A stretch of 64,000 nt of DNA from Cherax quadricarinatus (GCF_038502225.1 NC_091357.1:6754760-6818759); one strand, 5' to 3'; positions 41,463 through 53,058 are shown, counted from the stretch's first letter. Notes: a model not told the origin generated them from the letters alone. A program made the numbers and translations.

Positions 41463-41592
41463 GCTAGTTGTTTCCCTGTCATATTCCATCACACAGGATG
41501 AGTCACATAGTGTTGACATCTGTCAGTCTGAGCTGGCAGACTTCAGTAGTGTCAGTCAGAGCTGGCAGACTTCAGTAGTGTCAGTCTGAGCA
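41357..41592 (+). repeat. Left arm of a second inverted duplication
   Basis: The order ctgctacactattct, gttacacagtgggaaca, aagctagttgtttccctgtc, acaggatgagtcacatagtg and the repeated agctggcagacttcagtag is found in reverse at 47165-47640. The spacer is about 5.6 kb. Confidence 0.85.
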
Positions 41593-41824
41593 GGAGAACA
41601 GGAGGAACAGGAGGAGGAATAGGAGAACAGGAGTAAGAAGAGGAAGAGGAACAGAATGTAGTGGTGGTAGATGAGGAGGAACAGGAGGAGGAAGAAGAAA
41701 AGAAGAGGAAGATGAGGAAGACGACGACAAGAGAGTATGGGAAGTATAAGCAATAGGAGACTTACTGTCTATACTGAGGCTATGTACAGAGGATTAAATA
41801 CAATCTTTCTCTAATTCTGTCTAA

Positions 41825-41871
<47 letters not shown>

Positions 41872-42313
41872 TGCACAACGTGACTCTCGTCTGGACTTGA
41901 TCTGGTGGAACCTGTCATTACTGTTACTGTTATGTACGAGGCCAGTGTCCTCAAGGTCACCCACCTGACCTAAACTTCATTTGGGTAGCCACAGCATACC
42001 TTTTATACCACAAGACGGGCAGCCTATATGTATATGTATGTATATATAATCATCATCTCTCAGTACACAGCACGATTCGAACCTGTACACTGGTGGTGGC
42101 AGATTTGAATGCTGCTAATTGTGTATATGGTTGGCATCCCGCTTACCTCTCACAGTCTGCCTGGTGCCTACACACATTCTCACTGCCAAACTCTGAAAAC
42201 TTACCCTACTTCTCTTCTTGCTGCCTTTGCAACATTGCACAGCTCTTGATAACGTACTGACAAGTGTGAAAGTATTTGAGGTCAAGATTTCCATCCCCCG
42301 TGGCTTGCCTTGC

Positions 42314-42315
<2 letters not shown>
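41593..42315. other. AG-rich spacer with (GA)n tract
   Basis: 41593-41720 is gga/aga-rich and 41829-41868 is a (GA)n tract. A B-box-like ggttcgaatcg is on the minus strand near 42075. No gene. Confidence 0.5.

Positions 42316-42380
<65 letters not shown>
42316..42380. repeat. (TA)n tract 1 of a five-tract chain
   Basis: About 32 TA copies. Confidence 0.95.
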
Positions 42381-42381
<1 letters not shown>

Positions 42382-42387
<6 letters not shown>

Positions 42388-42746
42388 CGTGCCTAATAGA
42401 TAAAACTGGTCAATTAGCAAGAACTCGTTTAAAATTAAGTCCTTTCTAAAATTTTCTCTTATACGTTTAAAGATATATTTTTTCATTAATGTTAATGTAA
42501 AAATTTATAATTTTGTACCAAAAGAACCTTAGAAAACTTACCTAACCTTATTATAACAAGCGCAATTTATTTTAGCCTAACCCAACTAAATATATTTTAG
42601 ATTTGTTTACAATAATTTAATACTAAACACAGTGAAATTTTTTTTTTCGTTAGGTTCAGAATGATTTTGGCGAAATTATTGCATAAACAAATTTTCCCTT
42701 GTCCTATATGACAAGATGAACGCTGCTATTTAAGCCAAGATAACAA

Positions 42747-42748
<2 letters not shown>
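42382..42748 (+). mobile_element. Interspersed element T, copy 2
   Basis: atgtcgtgcctaatagata, taaaattaagtcctttc, tgtaccaaaagaacctt, cgttaggttcagaatg and ctatttaagccaaga, bounded by (TA)n on both sides. Confidence 0.8.

Positions 42749-42838
<90 letters not shown>
42749..42838. repeat. (TA)n tract 2
   Basis: About 45 TA copies. Confidence 0.95.
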
Positions 42839-42841
<3 letters not shown>

Positions 42842-42928
42842 ACTGCGCCTGGCCGAGGATTCGAATCTATGTCGTTTTGGCCCTGCCTTGTGGTGAGCGA
42901 AAATTACATGACGCCTTAGCCCACAGGA

Positions 42929-42930
<2 letters not shown>
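42839..42930 (-). mobile_element. tRNA-like SINE head between (TA)n tracts
   Basis: On the minus strand: tgtgggctaaggcgtcatg (A-box-like) and acatagattcgaatcctcgg (B box gattcgaatcc). Length is about 90 nt. The ends do not pair into a proper acceptor stem, so I call a tRNA-derived SINE rather than a tRNA gene. Confidence 0.6.

Positions 42931-42985
<55 letters not shown>
42931..42985. repeat. (TA)n tract 3
   Basis: About 27 TA copies. Confidence 0.95.
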
Positions 42986-42987
<2 letters not shown>

Positions 42988-42989
42988 CT

Positions 42990-43449
42990 TTCAATACACC
43001 GGCCGTATCCCACCGAGGCGGGGTGGCTCGAAAGGAAAAACGAAAGTTTTTCCTTTCAAATTTAGTAATATATACAGGAGAAAGGGTTACTAGCCCCTTG
43101 CTCCCGGCATTTTAGTCGCCTCTTACAACACGCATGGCTTACGGAGGAAGAATTCTGTTCCACTTCCCCATGGAGATAAGAGTAAATAAACAAGAACAAG
43201 AACTAGAAAGAAAATAGAAGAAAACCCAGAGGGGTGTATATATATATATGCTTGTACATGTATGTGTAGTGTGACCTAAGTGTAAGTAGAAGTAGCAAGA
43301 CGTACCTGAAATCCTGCATGTTTAAGAGACAGAAAAAAGACACCAGCAATCCTATCATCATGTAAAACAATTACAGGATTCCGTTTTATACTCACTTGGC
43401 AGGACGGTAGTACCTCCCTGGGTGGCTGCTGTCTACCAACCTACTACCT

Positions 43450-43450
<1 letters not shown>
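42990..43450 (+). mobile_element. Interspersed element E, copy 2 (full)
   Basis: From caccggccgtatcccacc through gttactagccccttgctccc, ggcattttagtcgcctctt, cacgcatggcttacgg and cagcaatcctatcatc to ctaccaacctactaccta. (TA)n on both sides. Confidence 0.8.

Positions 43451-43451
<1 letters not shown>

Positions 43452-43502
<51 letters not shown>
43452..43502. repeat. (TA)n tract 4
   Basis: About 25 TA copies. Confidence 0.95.
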
Positions 43503-43504
<2 letters not shown>

Positions 43505-43696
43505 TTCTTCTTTCAACACACCGGCCGTATCCCACCGAGGCGGGGTGGCCCAAAAGGAAAAACGAAAGTTTCTCCTTTTACATTTAGTAATATATACAGG
43601 AGAAGAGGTTACTAGCCCCTTGCTCCCGGCATTTTAGTTGCCTCTTACAACACGCATGGTTTACGGAGGAAGAATTCTGTTCCACTTCCCCATGGA

Positions 43697-43698
<2 letters not shown>
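43503..43698 (+). mobile_element. Interspersed element E, copy 3 (truncated at right)
   Basis: Same start as copy 2 and ends at cacttccccatggaga, where (TA)n begins. Confidence 0.8.

Positions 43699-43757
<59 letters not shown>
43699..43757. repeat. (TA)n tract 5
   Basis: About 29 TA copies. Confidence 0.95.
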
Positions 43758-43759
<2 letters not shown>

Positions 43760-43807
43760 ACAGCTCTTAGATTTTAAATAAAGGTAGGAACTCTCAACCT
43801 AACCCTT

Positions 43808-43870
43808 GCAGAGAGAGAGAGCGAGGGAGAGGAGGAGGGGGGAGAGGAGGAGGGGGGAGAGGAGGAGGAG

Positions 43871-43959
<89 letters not shown>
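43808..43959 (+). repeat. (GA)n / GGA-rich tract
   Basis: gaggaggggggagagg followed by about 40 ga copies. Ser/Leu or Arg/Glu frames here are artefacts. Confidence 0.95.
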
Positions 43960-43960
<1 letters not shown>

Positions 43961-44054
43961 AGGCTCCCACTTTTATTGCCAGTGTTTACGAGGTCATAAA
44001 GAGCCGGGAGCTGGAGCTCCCAGCCAGAATTTCCCATATAAATTTTGTGATTAA

Positions 44055-44700
44055 GGGAGCGTGACGCAGTGCCTCCCGTGCCTCTGATGAACACTGTTCA
44101 GTGACACTCTTGTAACAGTGCATACCGTGCCTCTGATGAACACTGTACAGTGGCACTCTTGTAACAGTGCCTGCCATGCCTCTGATGAACTGTTCAGTGG
44201 CACTTGTAACAGTGCCTGCCGTGCGTCTGATGAACACTGTTCAGTGGCACTCTTGTAACAGTGCCTGACGTGCGTCTGATGAACACTGTTCAGTGGCACT
44301 CTTGTAACAGTGCCTGCCGTCCCTCTCGTGAACACTATTCAGTGGCACTCATGTAAGAGTCCCTGCCGTGCCTCTGATAACACTGTTCAGTGACACTCTT
44401 GTAACAGTGCCTGCCGTGCGTCTGATAAATACTGTTTAGTGGCACTCTTGTAACAGTGCCTGCCGTGCGTCTGATGAACACTGTTCAGTGGCACTCTTGT
44501 AACAGTGCCTGCTGTGCGTCTGATGAACACTGTTCAGTGGCACTCTTGTAACAGTGCCTGCCATGCCTCTGATGAACACTGTTCAGTGGCACTCTTGTAA
44601 CAGTGCCTGCCCTGCCTCTGAACAACACTGTTCGGTGACACTTATGTAACAGTGCCTGCCGTGCCTCTGAACAACACTGTTCAGTGACACTCATGTGCTG
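44055..44700 (+). repeat. 49-bp minisatellite (about 13 copies)
   Basis: The unit combines cctctgatgaacactgttca, gtggcactcttgtaac and agtgcctgccgtg. Short forms lose three bases. Confidence 0.95.
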
Positions 44701-44749
44701 CTGTCACAGGTTTATTCCAAGGAAGTGGAGCTACGTTTCCCTATTCTTG

Positions 44750-44815
44750 CATCAAATCTGTATAACCCCTACGAGTTTAGCGCTTCCTTTGAAAGGGGGA
44801 GGGAAGTACACTCTC
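44750..44815 (+). mobile_element. SINE-A fragment
   Basis: ctgtataacccctacgag, tttagcgcttcctttgaaag and ggagggaagtaca. Confidence 0.6.
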
Positions 44816-44835
44816 TATAGATGAATATGATTCAT

Positions 44836-44837
<2 letters not shown>

Positions 44838-44890
<53 letters not shown>
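44838..44890 (+). repeat. (CT)n(CA)n compound microsatellite
   Basis: Lies directly against the LINE-C tail that follows. Confidence 0.95.
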
Positions 44891-44894
<4 letters not shown>

Positions 44895-45060
44895 GTGAGG
44901 TAGTGGAGGCAGGATCCATACATAGCTTTAAGAAGAGGTATGATAAACCCCATGGGGAAGGGAGAGCGAATGGACCTAGTAGCGACCAGTGAAGAGGCGG
45001 GGCCAGGAGCCATGAATCGACCTGTGCAACAACAAATAGGCGAGTACACGCACGCATACA
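44891..45060 (+). mobile_element. LINE-C 3' tail, copy 2
   Basis: gtagtggaggcaggatcc, atacatagctttaagaagag, agcgaccagtgaagaggcgg and ggcgagtacacgcacgc, as at 58840-58985. Confidence 0.8.
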
Positions 45061-45104
45061 AAACAGATCGTGTCTATTGTAAAGTGCCTTTGACAATTGG
45101 TAAC

Positions 45105-45245
<141 letters not shown>

Positions 45246-45902
45246 CAGTAAGAGTGGTTTTAGTATTAATGATATAGCACCTAATAAAGGAGAAACAGAA
45301 AACAAGAGACCTCTGACTGCCAGCCACCATACATACACTGGTGGAATTCCGAACATGTTGTCGAAGTTAACACGGAGGGAAGAAGAGCAGGTGAGGGAAG
45401 GAGGAAATCAGATTTCAGAAAAGGTAACACTGAAGGGGCGAGAGAACTCCTGAATGCAGGAACTGGAAAAAAATCAATAAATAATAAAATGGAATATCTG
45501 GCTGGAAAGTGAAGTAGAGGAGAGAACTTCAATAGACGCCTTGTTTCAAAGATGCATACAGGAAAAATAAATTTGCAAATGCATTGAAAACTGTAGAAAA
45601 CAAATGGCAGAGGAAAACGGGGAAATATCCATAGTCGGAAAACCCAGAAACAGATATGCAAGTTGAGACGAGAAGCTCAGGGACAAATTGGGAACGACAT
45701 AGCAACAAAAGGTAAGTCAGACCTGAAATTGCTTCACAGCCACACCTGAAGACCACAGCAAAAGACCAGTTAATTAACTCAAGAAGGAAGGAGAGCAGCT
45801 CATGATAAATGGCAAGGAAGTCTGTGAGGGGCTAAGAAACAATAACAAGACATTTTCTCAGTGGAAACGGGCTACGCCAGAGTCAGACAGAGAGCGTACA
45901 CC

Positions 45903-46075
45903 GACACGTTAGGTTTGTCAGGAAACAGGACAAGTGTTTCCTGATGCGGGTCTTAGTCATATGATGACCCACCACTGGAGTTTTTGGTCATCTGACAGAG
46001 ACCTTCCACTGGCTTACCCCTTCACCCCTTGAAAACTTATGGTTATGATTATAACCATTAGATTATAATTGTTAC
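45903..46075 (-). mobile_element. Interspersed element R, copy 4
   Basis: gtttgtcaggaaacaggac, ggtcttagtcatatgatg, tttttggtcatctgacag and gcttaccccttcacccc. Confidence 0.7.
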
Positions 46076-46261
46076 CAATACACCAAGAGGCACTAGACAC
46101 CATACACACAACAGGGGTGGTAGTTAAGAATAACTTTAGACTGACCTGGATACCTCAAAGAGAATAGGACCAGACAATGCGTTACCACAGATTCCTCAAT
46201 AGAGTAAAATCAGTTTCTGAATCACTAGCTACAATCTATAACTAGTCAAAAGATAAGCAGC

Positions 46262-46605
46262 AATTGCAAATGATATGGAAGACAACTAATGTAGTCCCAA
46301 TGCTTGAGAAAGGGGACAGACGGGCAGCCTTAAACTACCGACAAGTACCTCTGACATGCCCACTGTGTAAGGTAATGGAGAAGATAATCGGAAGACAGAG
46401 CACTGGAAGAGAATTGATTTCGTAAACAATAACCAGCACGGGTTTAGAGATGGCAAATCGTGTCTCACAAACCTGCTGGAGTTTTATGATGAAGTAACAG
46501 AACTGGGGCAGAAGAGAGAGGGATGAGTGAATTGCATATTCTTCGACTGCAAAAAAAAGACATTTAATACTGTACCTCATAAGAGACAAACAAAAACTTG
46601 AGAAA
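46262..46605 (+). pseudogene. LINE-C reverse transcriptase (broken)
   Basis: Reads WKTTNVVPMLEKGDRR, then ALNYRQVPLTCPLCKVMEKI, then after a frameshift near 46425 NNNQHGFRDGKSCLTNLLEF, then after a stop CIFFDCKK and TFNTVPHKR, equivalent to motif A FDCKKAFDTVPH with the second Asp read as Asn. This is a different RT lineage from LINE-A (YTDFAKAFDK). Dead. Confidence 0.8.
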
Positions 46606-46691
46606 CAGGCAGGACTAAGATGGAGAGAGCTACACTCTAAGGAGACAAGTAGTGATGGTCAGAGATATCGGAATGGAAAAGTATAATAAGA

Positions 46692-46885
46692 GGGGATGCG
46701 CAATACACAAACAACCCGCACACTGGAGAGAGAAGCTTACGACGACGTTTCGATCCTACTTGGACCATTTACAAAGTCAGTGTGGCTTTGTAAATGGTCC
46801 AAGACCGAAACGTAGTCGTAAGCTTCTATGTGCGGGATGTCTGTATGTATATTGTTCCAGTCACGGCATTGTGCTTTTTTGTTCT
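46692..46885. mobile_element. P1 PLE foldback inserted in LINE-C RT
   Basis: Arms from caatacacaaacaacccgc to gtgcgggatgtctgtatg, with acgtttcgatcctacttgg and ccaagaccgaaacgtagtcg cores. It splits the RT just before GVPQGSILG. Confidence 0.8.
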
Positions 46886-47005
46886 TTAGGGGTTCCTCAA
46901 GGATCGATATTAGGGCTAGTACACTTTCCTGGTATACATGAATGCATACCAGAAGAGCTGGTGGTAAGTGTATCCCTGTTAGCAGATAGATACAAAAAAT
47001 AATGA
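46886..47005 (+). pseudogene. LINE-C RT motif B fragment
   Basis: GVPQGSILGLVHFPGIHEC and EELVVSVSLLADRYKK correspond to the GVPQGSVLGPLLF block and the following motif C region, where ADD is read as ADR. Bases 47006-47164 are unassigned. Confidence 0.7.
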
Positions 47006-47164
47006 GGATAACAGAGAAAGACAAGGCTACACAGGAGCCTGGATAAACACACCTGACCCGGCCCCTCCCCCGCACATCTGGTAACTCCAGCACTGCTGGA
47101 AGCAGACCTCGCAGTCTGAAGTAGCTGATGAACCTATAATGGAATACTTGACCATATCCGAATT

Positions 47165-47640
47165 GACCTACTGAAGTCTGCCAACTCTGACACTACTGAA
47201 GTCTGCCAGCTCAGACTGACACTACTGAAGTCTGCCAGCTCTTGACTGTCACTACTGAAGTCTGCCAGCTCAGACTGACACTACTGAAGTCTGCCAGCTC
47301 AGGCTGATAGATGTCAACACTATGTGACTCATCCTGTGTGATGGAATATGACAGGGAAACAACTAGCTTTTGTTCCCACTGTGTAACTATCATACAGAAT
47401 AGTGTAGAAGCACACTGCTGATGCTCCCACTGTGTAACTATCATACAGAATAGTGTAGCAGCACACTGCTGATGTTCTCACTGTGTAACTATCATATAGA
47501 ATAGTGTAGCAGCACACTGCTGATGTTCCCACTGTGTAATATATAGAATAGTGTAGCAGCACACTGCTGATGTTCCCACTGTGTAACTATCATACAGAAT
47601 AGTGTAGCAGCACAGTGCTGATGAATTGTTATAACGTATC
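47165..47640 (-). repeat. Right arm of second inverted duplication
   Basis: On the minus strand: several 45-51 bp units with gtgctgctacactattctg and gttacacagtgggaaca, then agctagttgtttccctgtc, acaggatgagtcacatagtg, and four agctggcagacttcagtag units. The left arm 41357-41592 has two of each. Confidence 0.85.
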
Positions 47641-47699
47641 TCACTCCCCAATAACCTCGTTAGCTCCTTCTTTGACCTCTCACGAGGTTAACCTCACTT

Positions 47700-47830
47700 T
47701 GCTCGTTTACCTTATAAAGCCATTGATGTGCGTGTTTTTCGTCCAGTCCTGGGCGAAACGTCGTCCCTAGAATAAGGTAATGAAGGTTTCACTGTACCCA
47801 GTGATTTTTCTCACTACCAGTTCAATACTC
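47700..47830 (+). mobile_element. PLE terminal fragment
   Basis: gtccagtcctgggcgaaacg at 47741-47760, followed by tagaataaggtaatgaagg and a cgttcaacgaggtg junction identical in type to 55860-55890. Confidence 0.55.
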
Positions 47831-47834
47831 GTTC

Positions 47835-48045
47835 AACGAGGTGTAGGGGTTAACGAGGTGGTAGATCATAACTAAGTGGTTGGGGAGTAGGGGTGTTGAG
47901 GTTAGAGTGAGGGTTAAGATGGGAGGGGTTAAAAATGTGGTAGTGCTTAAAGAGGTGGGAGTGAGGGTTAATGAGGTTGGAGGGCTAACGAGGTAGGAGC
48001 GAGCGGTTAAGGTGGGAGGGGTTAACGAGGTGGGAGGGACGAGGG
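47835..48045 (+). repeat. Degenerate ttaacgaggtgggag array
   Basis: gggttaacgaggtgggagtg recurs about ten times with drift. The same array follows the PLE fragment at 55780-55860, so array and PLE fragment form one composite repeat. Confidence 0.75.
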
Positions 48046-48061
48046 ATTGCATAAGCATATT

Positions 48062-48622
48062 GAGAGAAAAATGACTACAGGAATTCAACTCCAGCAAATG
48101 CAAGATAACAAAATTTGAAATGAATTAAGAAGACTGGAAACAGAGTACAGACTAGGGCAAATAGAGGCTAAAACCCTCAAGGAGAAAAATCAAGGAGTGA
48201 GCATAGCGACGAGTATATCTCTTGCTTCGAAAAACCTCAGCAGTCATTCACGACCTTATATAAGAGATACGTAAGGCACATCTTCGAGTATACAGCACCA
48301 GTATGGAATCCACATTGAATAAAGCCCGATATGAAACGAGAAAAGATTTGCAACAAAACTAGAGAGGAAAGAGGACTTGAACCAGATAACAGAAGGACCA
48401 GGGAAGACATGATAACGACGTACAAAATACACAAGATATGGAAAGATGAAAGAGTATTAAACTGTTCGAGAGGAGGGAAATAGGCACACAAGGGCACAGT
48501 TGGGAGTCACAGGTATGTCAGGAAACGCTTATTTAGCTTCAGGGTGCTCAGGAAGTGGAATGACCTAGACAGTAATAATGAAGGCAGGGATATACGTTAT
48601 AAGAATAGGTATGACGGACCAT
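48062..48622 (+). pseudogene. LINE-C C-terminal region (broken)
   Basis: Reads EFNSSKCKITKFEMN, then LYKRYVRHIFEYTAPVWNP (like LYK.YVRP.LEY..PVW.P of this LINE type), then TTYKIHKIWKDERVL, RKRLFSFRVLRKWNDLD and RYKNRYDGP. Two in-frame stops (after WNPH and after RGGK) are visible. Confidence 0.75.
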
Positions 48623-48629
48623 GAACCTA

Positions 48630-49975
48630 AAAGAGTCTAATGATAATAACCACTGGTATGACCACTGATAATGACCGCTGGTATTATCCACTGGTAATAA
48701 CCACTAATAATCACAGTAATAACCACTGGTAACGACCAGTGGTAATGGCCACAGTAATGACCACTGGTAATAATCACAGTAATAACCACTGGTAATCACT
48801 GAAAATAACCACCGATAATAACCACAATCACTGGTAACCACAATAACCGCCGATAATCACTGATTACCACAATAATAACTACAGTAATCACTGATAATAA
48901 CCATAATAACCACTAATAATAACCACAGTAATAATCACTGATTACAATAATAATCACATTATCTACAAAAACAACAATAATAACCACTGATAATAACCAC
49001 AATAATAACCACAGTAATAACCACAATAACCACTGATAACCGCAATAACCATAACAGCCACAACCACTGATAAAAAAATAACCACAATAACCACTGATAA
49101 CCACAATAACTACTGATAACCACTGGTAATAACCACTGATAATAACCACAAAAATAACCACTGATAATAACCACAATAATCACTGATAATAAAAACTGGT
49201 AATAACCACTGATAACCACAATAACCACTGATAATAACCACAATAATAACCACTGGTAATAACCACTGATAATAACCACAATAATAACCACTGATAATAA
49301 CCACTGGTAATAACCACAACCACAATAACCACTGGTAATAACCACAATAATCACTAGTAATAACCACTGATAATAACCACAATAATAACCACTGATAATA
49401 ACCACTGGTAATAACCACAACCACAATAACCACTGGTAATAACCACAATAATCACTAGTAATAACCACTGATAATAACCACAATAATAACCACTGATAAT
49501 AACCACTGGTAATAACCACTGATAACCACAAAAATAACCACTGATAATAACCACAAAAATAACCACTGATAATAACCACTGGTAATAACCACAACCACAA
49601 TAACCACTGGTAATAACCACAATAACCACAAAATAACCACTGGTAATAACCACTGATAACCACAATAATAACCACTGATAATAACCACTGATAATAACCA
49701 CAATAATAACCACTGATAACCACAATAATAACCACTGATAATAACCACTGGTAATAACCACTGATAATAACCACAATAATAACCACTGATAATAACCACT
49801 GGTAATAACCACTGATAATAACCACAATAATAACCACTGATAATAACCACTGGTAATAACCACAACCACAATAACCACTGGTAATAACCACAATAACCAC
49901 TGGTAATAACCACTGGTAATAACCACTGATAATCAAATAACCACAATAATAACCACTGATAATAACCACTCACTG
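48630..49975 (+). repeat. Irregular AATAACCACTG/ACAAT array, 1.35 kb
   Basis: Modules of 9-18 bp (ataaccactgataataacc, accacaataataacc, actggtaataacc) are shuffled rather than strictly periodic. Longer blocks recur, for example the accacaaccacaataacc segment at about 49310, 49410, 49590 and 49860. Tyr/Trp/Leu-rich minus-strand frames up to 336 codons result from the absence of stops. Confidence 0.9.
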
Positions 49976-50077
49976 ATAAAGGGGATACAATGTAGTGGTA
50001 ACAATGGGATCCAGTTAACATATTCAATTAGACTTAATTGATACAATGAATTTGATCGTTGTTCCGTAATAATTTTA

Positions 50078-52516
50078 AGGTGAGTGTGAGGCGAGTGTGA
50101 AGGTGAGTGTGAAGGTGAGTGTGAGGCGAGTGTGAAGGTCAGTGTGAGGCGAGTGTGAAGGTGAGTGTGAAGGTGAGTGTGAGGCGAGTGTGAAGGTCAG
50201 TGTGAGGCGAGTGTGAAGGTGAGTGTGAGGCGAGTGTGAAGGTGAGTGTGAGACGAGTGTGAAGGTGAGTGTGAGGCGAGTGTGAAGGTGAGTGTGAGGC
50301 GAGTGTGAAGGTGAGTGTGAGGTGAGTGTGAAGGTGAGTGTGAGGCGAGTGTGAAGGTGAGTGTGAGGCGAGTGTGAAGGTGAGTGTGAGGCGAGTGTGA
50401 AGGTCAGTGTGAGGCGAGTGTGAAGGTGAGTGTGAGGCGAGTGTGAAGGTGAGTGTGAAGGTCAGTGTGAGGCGAGTGTGAAGGTGAGTGTGAGGCGAGT
50501 GTGAAGGTGAGTGTGAGGTGAGTGTGAAGGTGAGTGTGAGGCGAGTGTGAAGGTCAGTGTGAGGCGAGTGTGAAGGTGAGTGTGAGGCGAGTGTGAAGGT
50601 GAGTGTGAGACGAGTGTGAAGGTGAGTGTGAGGCGAGTGTGAAGGTGAGTGTGAGGCGAGTGTGAAGGTGAGTGTGAGGCGAGTGTGAAGGTGAGTGTGA
50701 GGCGAGTGTGAAGGTGAGTGTGAGGCGAGTGTGAAGGGGAGTGTGAGGCGAGTGTGAGGCGAGTGTGAAGGTCAGTGTGAGGCGAGCGTGAAGGTGAGTG
50801 TGAGGCGAGTGTGAAGGTGAGTGTGAGGCGAGTGTGAAGGCGAGTGTGAAGGTGAGTGTGAGGCGAGTGTGAAGGTGAGTGTGAGGCGAGTGTGAAGGTG
50901 AGTGTGAGGCGAGTGTGAAGGTGAGTGTGAGGCGAGTGTGAAGGTGAGTGTGAGGCGAGTGTGAAGGTCAGTGTGAGGCGAGTGTGAAGGTGAGTGTGAG
51001 ACGAGTGTGAAGGTCAGTGAGGCGAGCGTGAAGGTGAGTGTGAGGCGAGTGTGAAGGTGAGTGTGAGGCGAGTGTGAAGGTCAGTGTGAGGCGAGTGTGA
51101 AGGGGAGTGTGAGGCGAGTGTGAAGGGGAGTGTGAGGCGAGTGTGAAGGTGAGTGTGAGGCGAGTGTGACGGTGAGTGTGCGGCGAGTGTGAAGGTGAGT
51201 GTGAGGCGAGTGTGAAGGTGAGTGTGAGGCGAGTGTGAAGGTGAGTGTGAGGCGAGTGTGAAGGGGAGTGTGAGGCGAGTGTGAAGGTCAGTGTGAGGCG
51301 AGTGTGAAGGTCAGTGTGAGGCGAGCGTGAAGGTGAGTGTGAGGCGAGTGTGAAGGTGAGTGTGAGGCGAGTGTGAAGGCGAGTGTGAAGGTGAGTGTGA
51401 GGCGAGTGTGAAGGTGAGTGTGAGGCGAGTGTGAAGGTGAGTGTGAGGCGAGTGTGAAGGTGAGTGTGAGGCGAGTGTGAAGGTGAGTGTGAGGCGAGTG
51501 TGAAGGTCAGTGTGAGGCGAGTGTGAAGGTGAGTGTGAGGCGAGTGTGAAGGTGAGTGTGAGGCGAGTGTGAAGGTGAGTGTGAGGCGAGTGTGAAGGTC
51601 AGTGAGGCGAGCGTGAAGGTGAGTGTGAGGCGAGTGTGAAGGTGAGTGTGAGGCGAGTGTGAAGGTCAGTGTGAGGCGAGTGTGAAGGTGAGTGTGAGGC
51701 GAGTGTGAAGGTGAGTGTGAGGCGAGTGTGAAGGTGAGTGTGAGGCGAGTGTGAAGGTGAGTGTGAGGCGAGTGTGAAGGTCAGTGTGAGGCGAGTGTGA
51801 AGGTGAGTGTGAGGCGAGTGTGAAGGTGAGTGTGAGGCGAGTGTGAAGGTGAGTGTGAGGCGAGTGTGAAGGTCAGTGTGAGGCGAGTGTGAAGGTCAGT
51901 GTGAGGCGAGTGTGAAGGTCAGTGTGAGGCGAGTGTGAAGGTGAGTGTGAGGCGAGTGTGAAGGTCAGTGTGCGGCGAGTGTGAAGGTCAGTGTGCGGCG
52001 AGTGTGAAGGTGAGTGTGTTGCGAGTGTGAAGGTCAGTGTGGTGCGAGTGTGATGGTGAGGCGAGCGTGAAGGTCGGTGTGAGGCGAGTGTGAAGGTCAG
52101 TGTGAGGCGAGTGTGAAGGTCAGTGCGAGGCGAGCGTAAAGGTCAGTGTGAGGCGAGTGTGAAGGTCAGTGAGGCGAGCGTGAAGGTCAGTGTGAGGCGA
52201 GTGTGAAGGTCAGTGTGAGGCGAGTGTGAAGGTCAGTGAGGCGAGTGTGAAGGTCAGTGTGAGGCGAGCGTGAAGGTCAGTGTGAGGCGAGCGTAAAGGT
52301 CAGTGTGAGGCGAGTGTGAAGGTCAGTGAGGCGAGTGTGAAGGTCAGTGTGAGGCGAGCGTGAAGGTCGGTGTGAGGCGAGCGTGAAGGTCAGTGTGAGG
52401 AGAGCGTGAAGGTCAGTGTAAGGTCAGTGTGAGGCGAGCGTGAAGGTCAGTGTGAGGCGAGAGTGAAGGTCAGTGTGAGGCGAGTGTGCAGGTCACTGTG
52501 AGGCGAGTGTGCTGGT
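50078..52516 (+). repeat. 23-bp array (gtgtgaggc / gtgtgaaggt), 2.4 kb, about 106 copies
   Basis: Two half-units, gagtgtgaggc (11 bp) and gagtgtgaaggt (12 bp), alternate. A gtcagtgtg variant becomes dominant after about 51860. The last 500 bp is more degenerate. Almost free of A/T-rich words and strongly purine-biased on the plus strand. Confidence 0.95.
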
Positions 52517-52649
52517 CGTACTTACAACAGCTGTGTAGTCCTCACAGGTTCATAAACAGTAATGTGAGCCTACAATCAACGGGCACTGCAGAGAAGCACT
52601 GCACTGCCACGTTTCACCCGCGGCTGGGCGAATCACACACACCCAAGGT

Positions 52650-52753
52650 AAATGAGAATTCTTGCTATTGGATAAGACACATGTGCATCATTTGGGTATC
52701 TTTACTGTGTCGACGTTTCCCCAACCAGTGGCTTTACCATCCCAATACAGAAA

Positions 52754-52755
<2 letters not shown>
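52650..52755 (-). mobile_element. P2-like PLE terminal fragment
   Basis: aagacacatgtgcatcattt, gggtatctttactgtgtcg, acgtttccccaaccagtgg and catcccaatacag. Bases 52517-52649 are unassigned. Confidence 0.6.

Positions 52756-52756
<1 letters not shown>

Positions 52757-52820
<64 letters not shown>
52757..52820 (+). repeat. (GA)n tract
   Basis: About 31 ga copies followed by (g)10. Confidence 0.95.
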
Positions 52821-52830
<10 letters not shown>

Positions 52831-52899
52831 AAGAAAGTTGACATCAGGTATAGTGGGCTTCAGTACTTGGTAGTCCTTGGTTAAGGCCCGACAAATATT

Positions 52900-52985
52900 C
52901 ACCTCAGGAGAAAGCTGACCGTGGGTTCTATCCCGGCCCGTGGTATGGTTTGTTTGCAATCGTGTCATTACGATTTCCTGAGTCA
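52900..52985 (+). mobile_element. Half copy of tRNA-related foldback
   Basis: gtgggttctatcccggccc, gtggtatggtttgtttgc and aatcgtgtcattacgattt match the right half of 7945-8105. Confidence 0.65.
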
Positions 52986-53054
52986 GTAACAGTTCTTACC
53001 TTGTAAATACAGTTAAGAATCCTTAACCTAACCTTGTAAAACCCTATGTACAAA

Positions 53055-53058
<4 letters not shown>

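Larger units (their letters stand above)
45330..48622 (+). mobile_element. LINE-C copy shattered by later insertions
   Basis: RT and 3'-domain words of one family run in order from about 45780 to 48622. The interruptions are element R (45903-46075), a P1 foldback (46692-46885), the right arm of the 48-bp inverted duplication (47165-47640), a PLE fragment with a ttaacgaggtgg array (47640-48045), and unassigned filler. The start (45330-45780, KTFSQWKR-like text before R) is uncertain. Confidence 0.7.

Noticed and set aside
48959..49969. 336-codon Tyr/Trp/Leu/Val-rich minus-strand frame resembling a membrane protein
   Set aside because: Reading of the AATAACCACTG array. The other two minus frames are also open and similar in composition.
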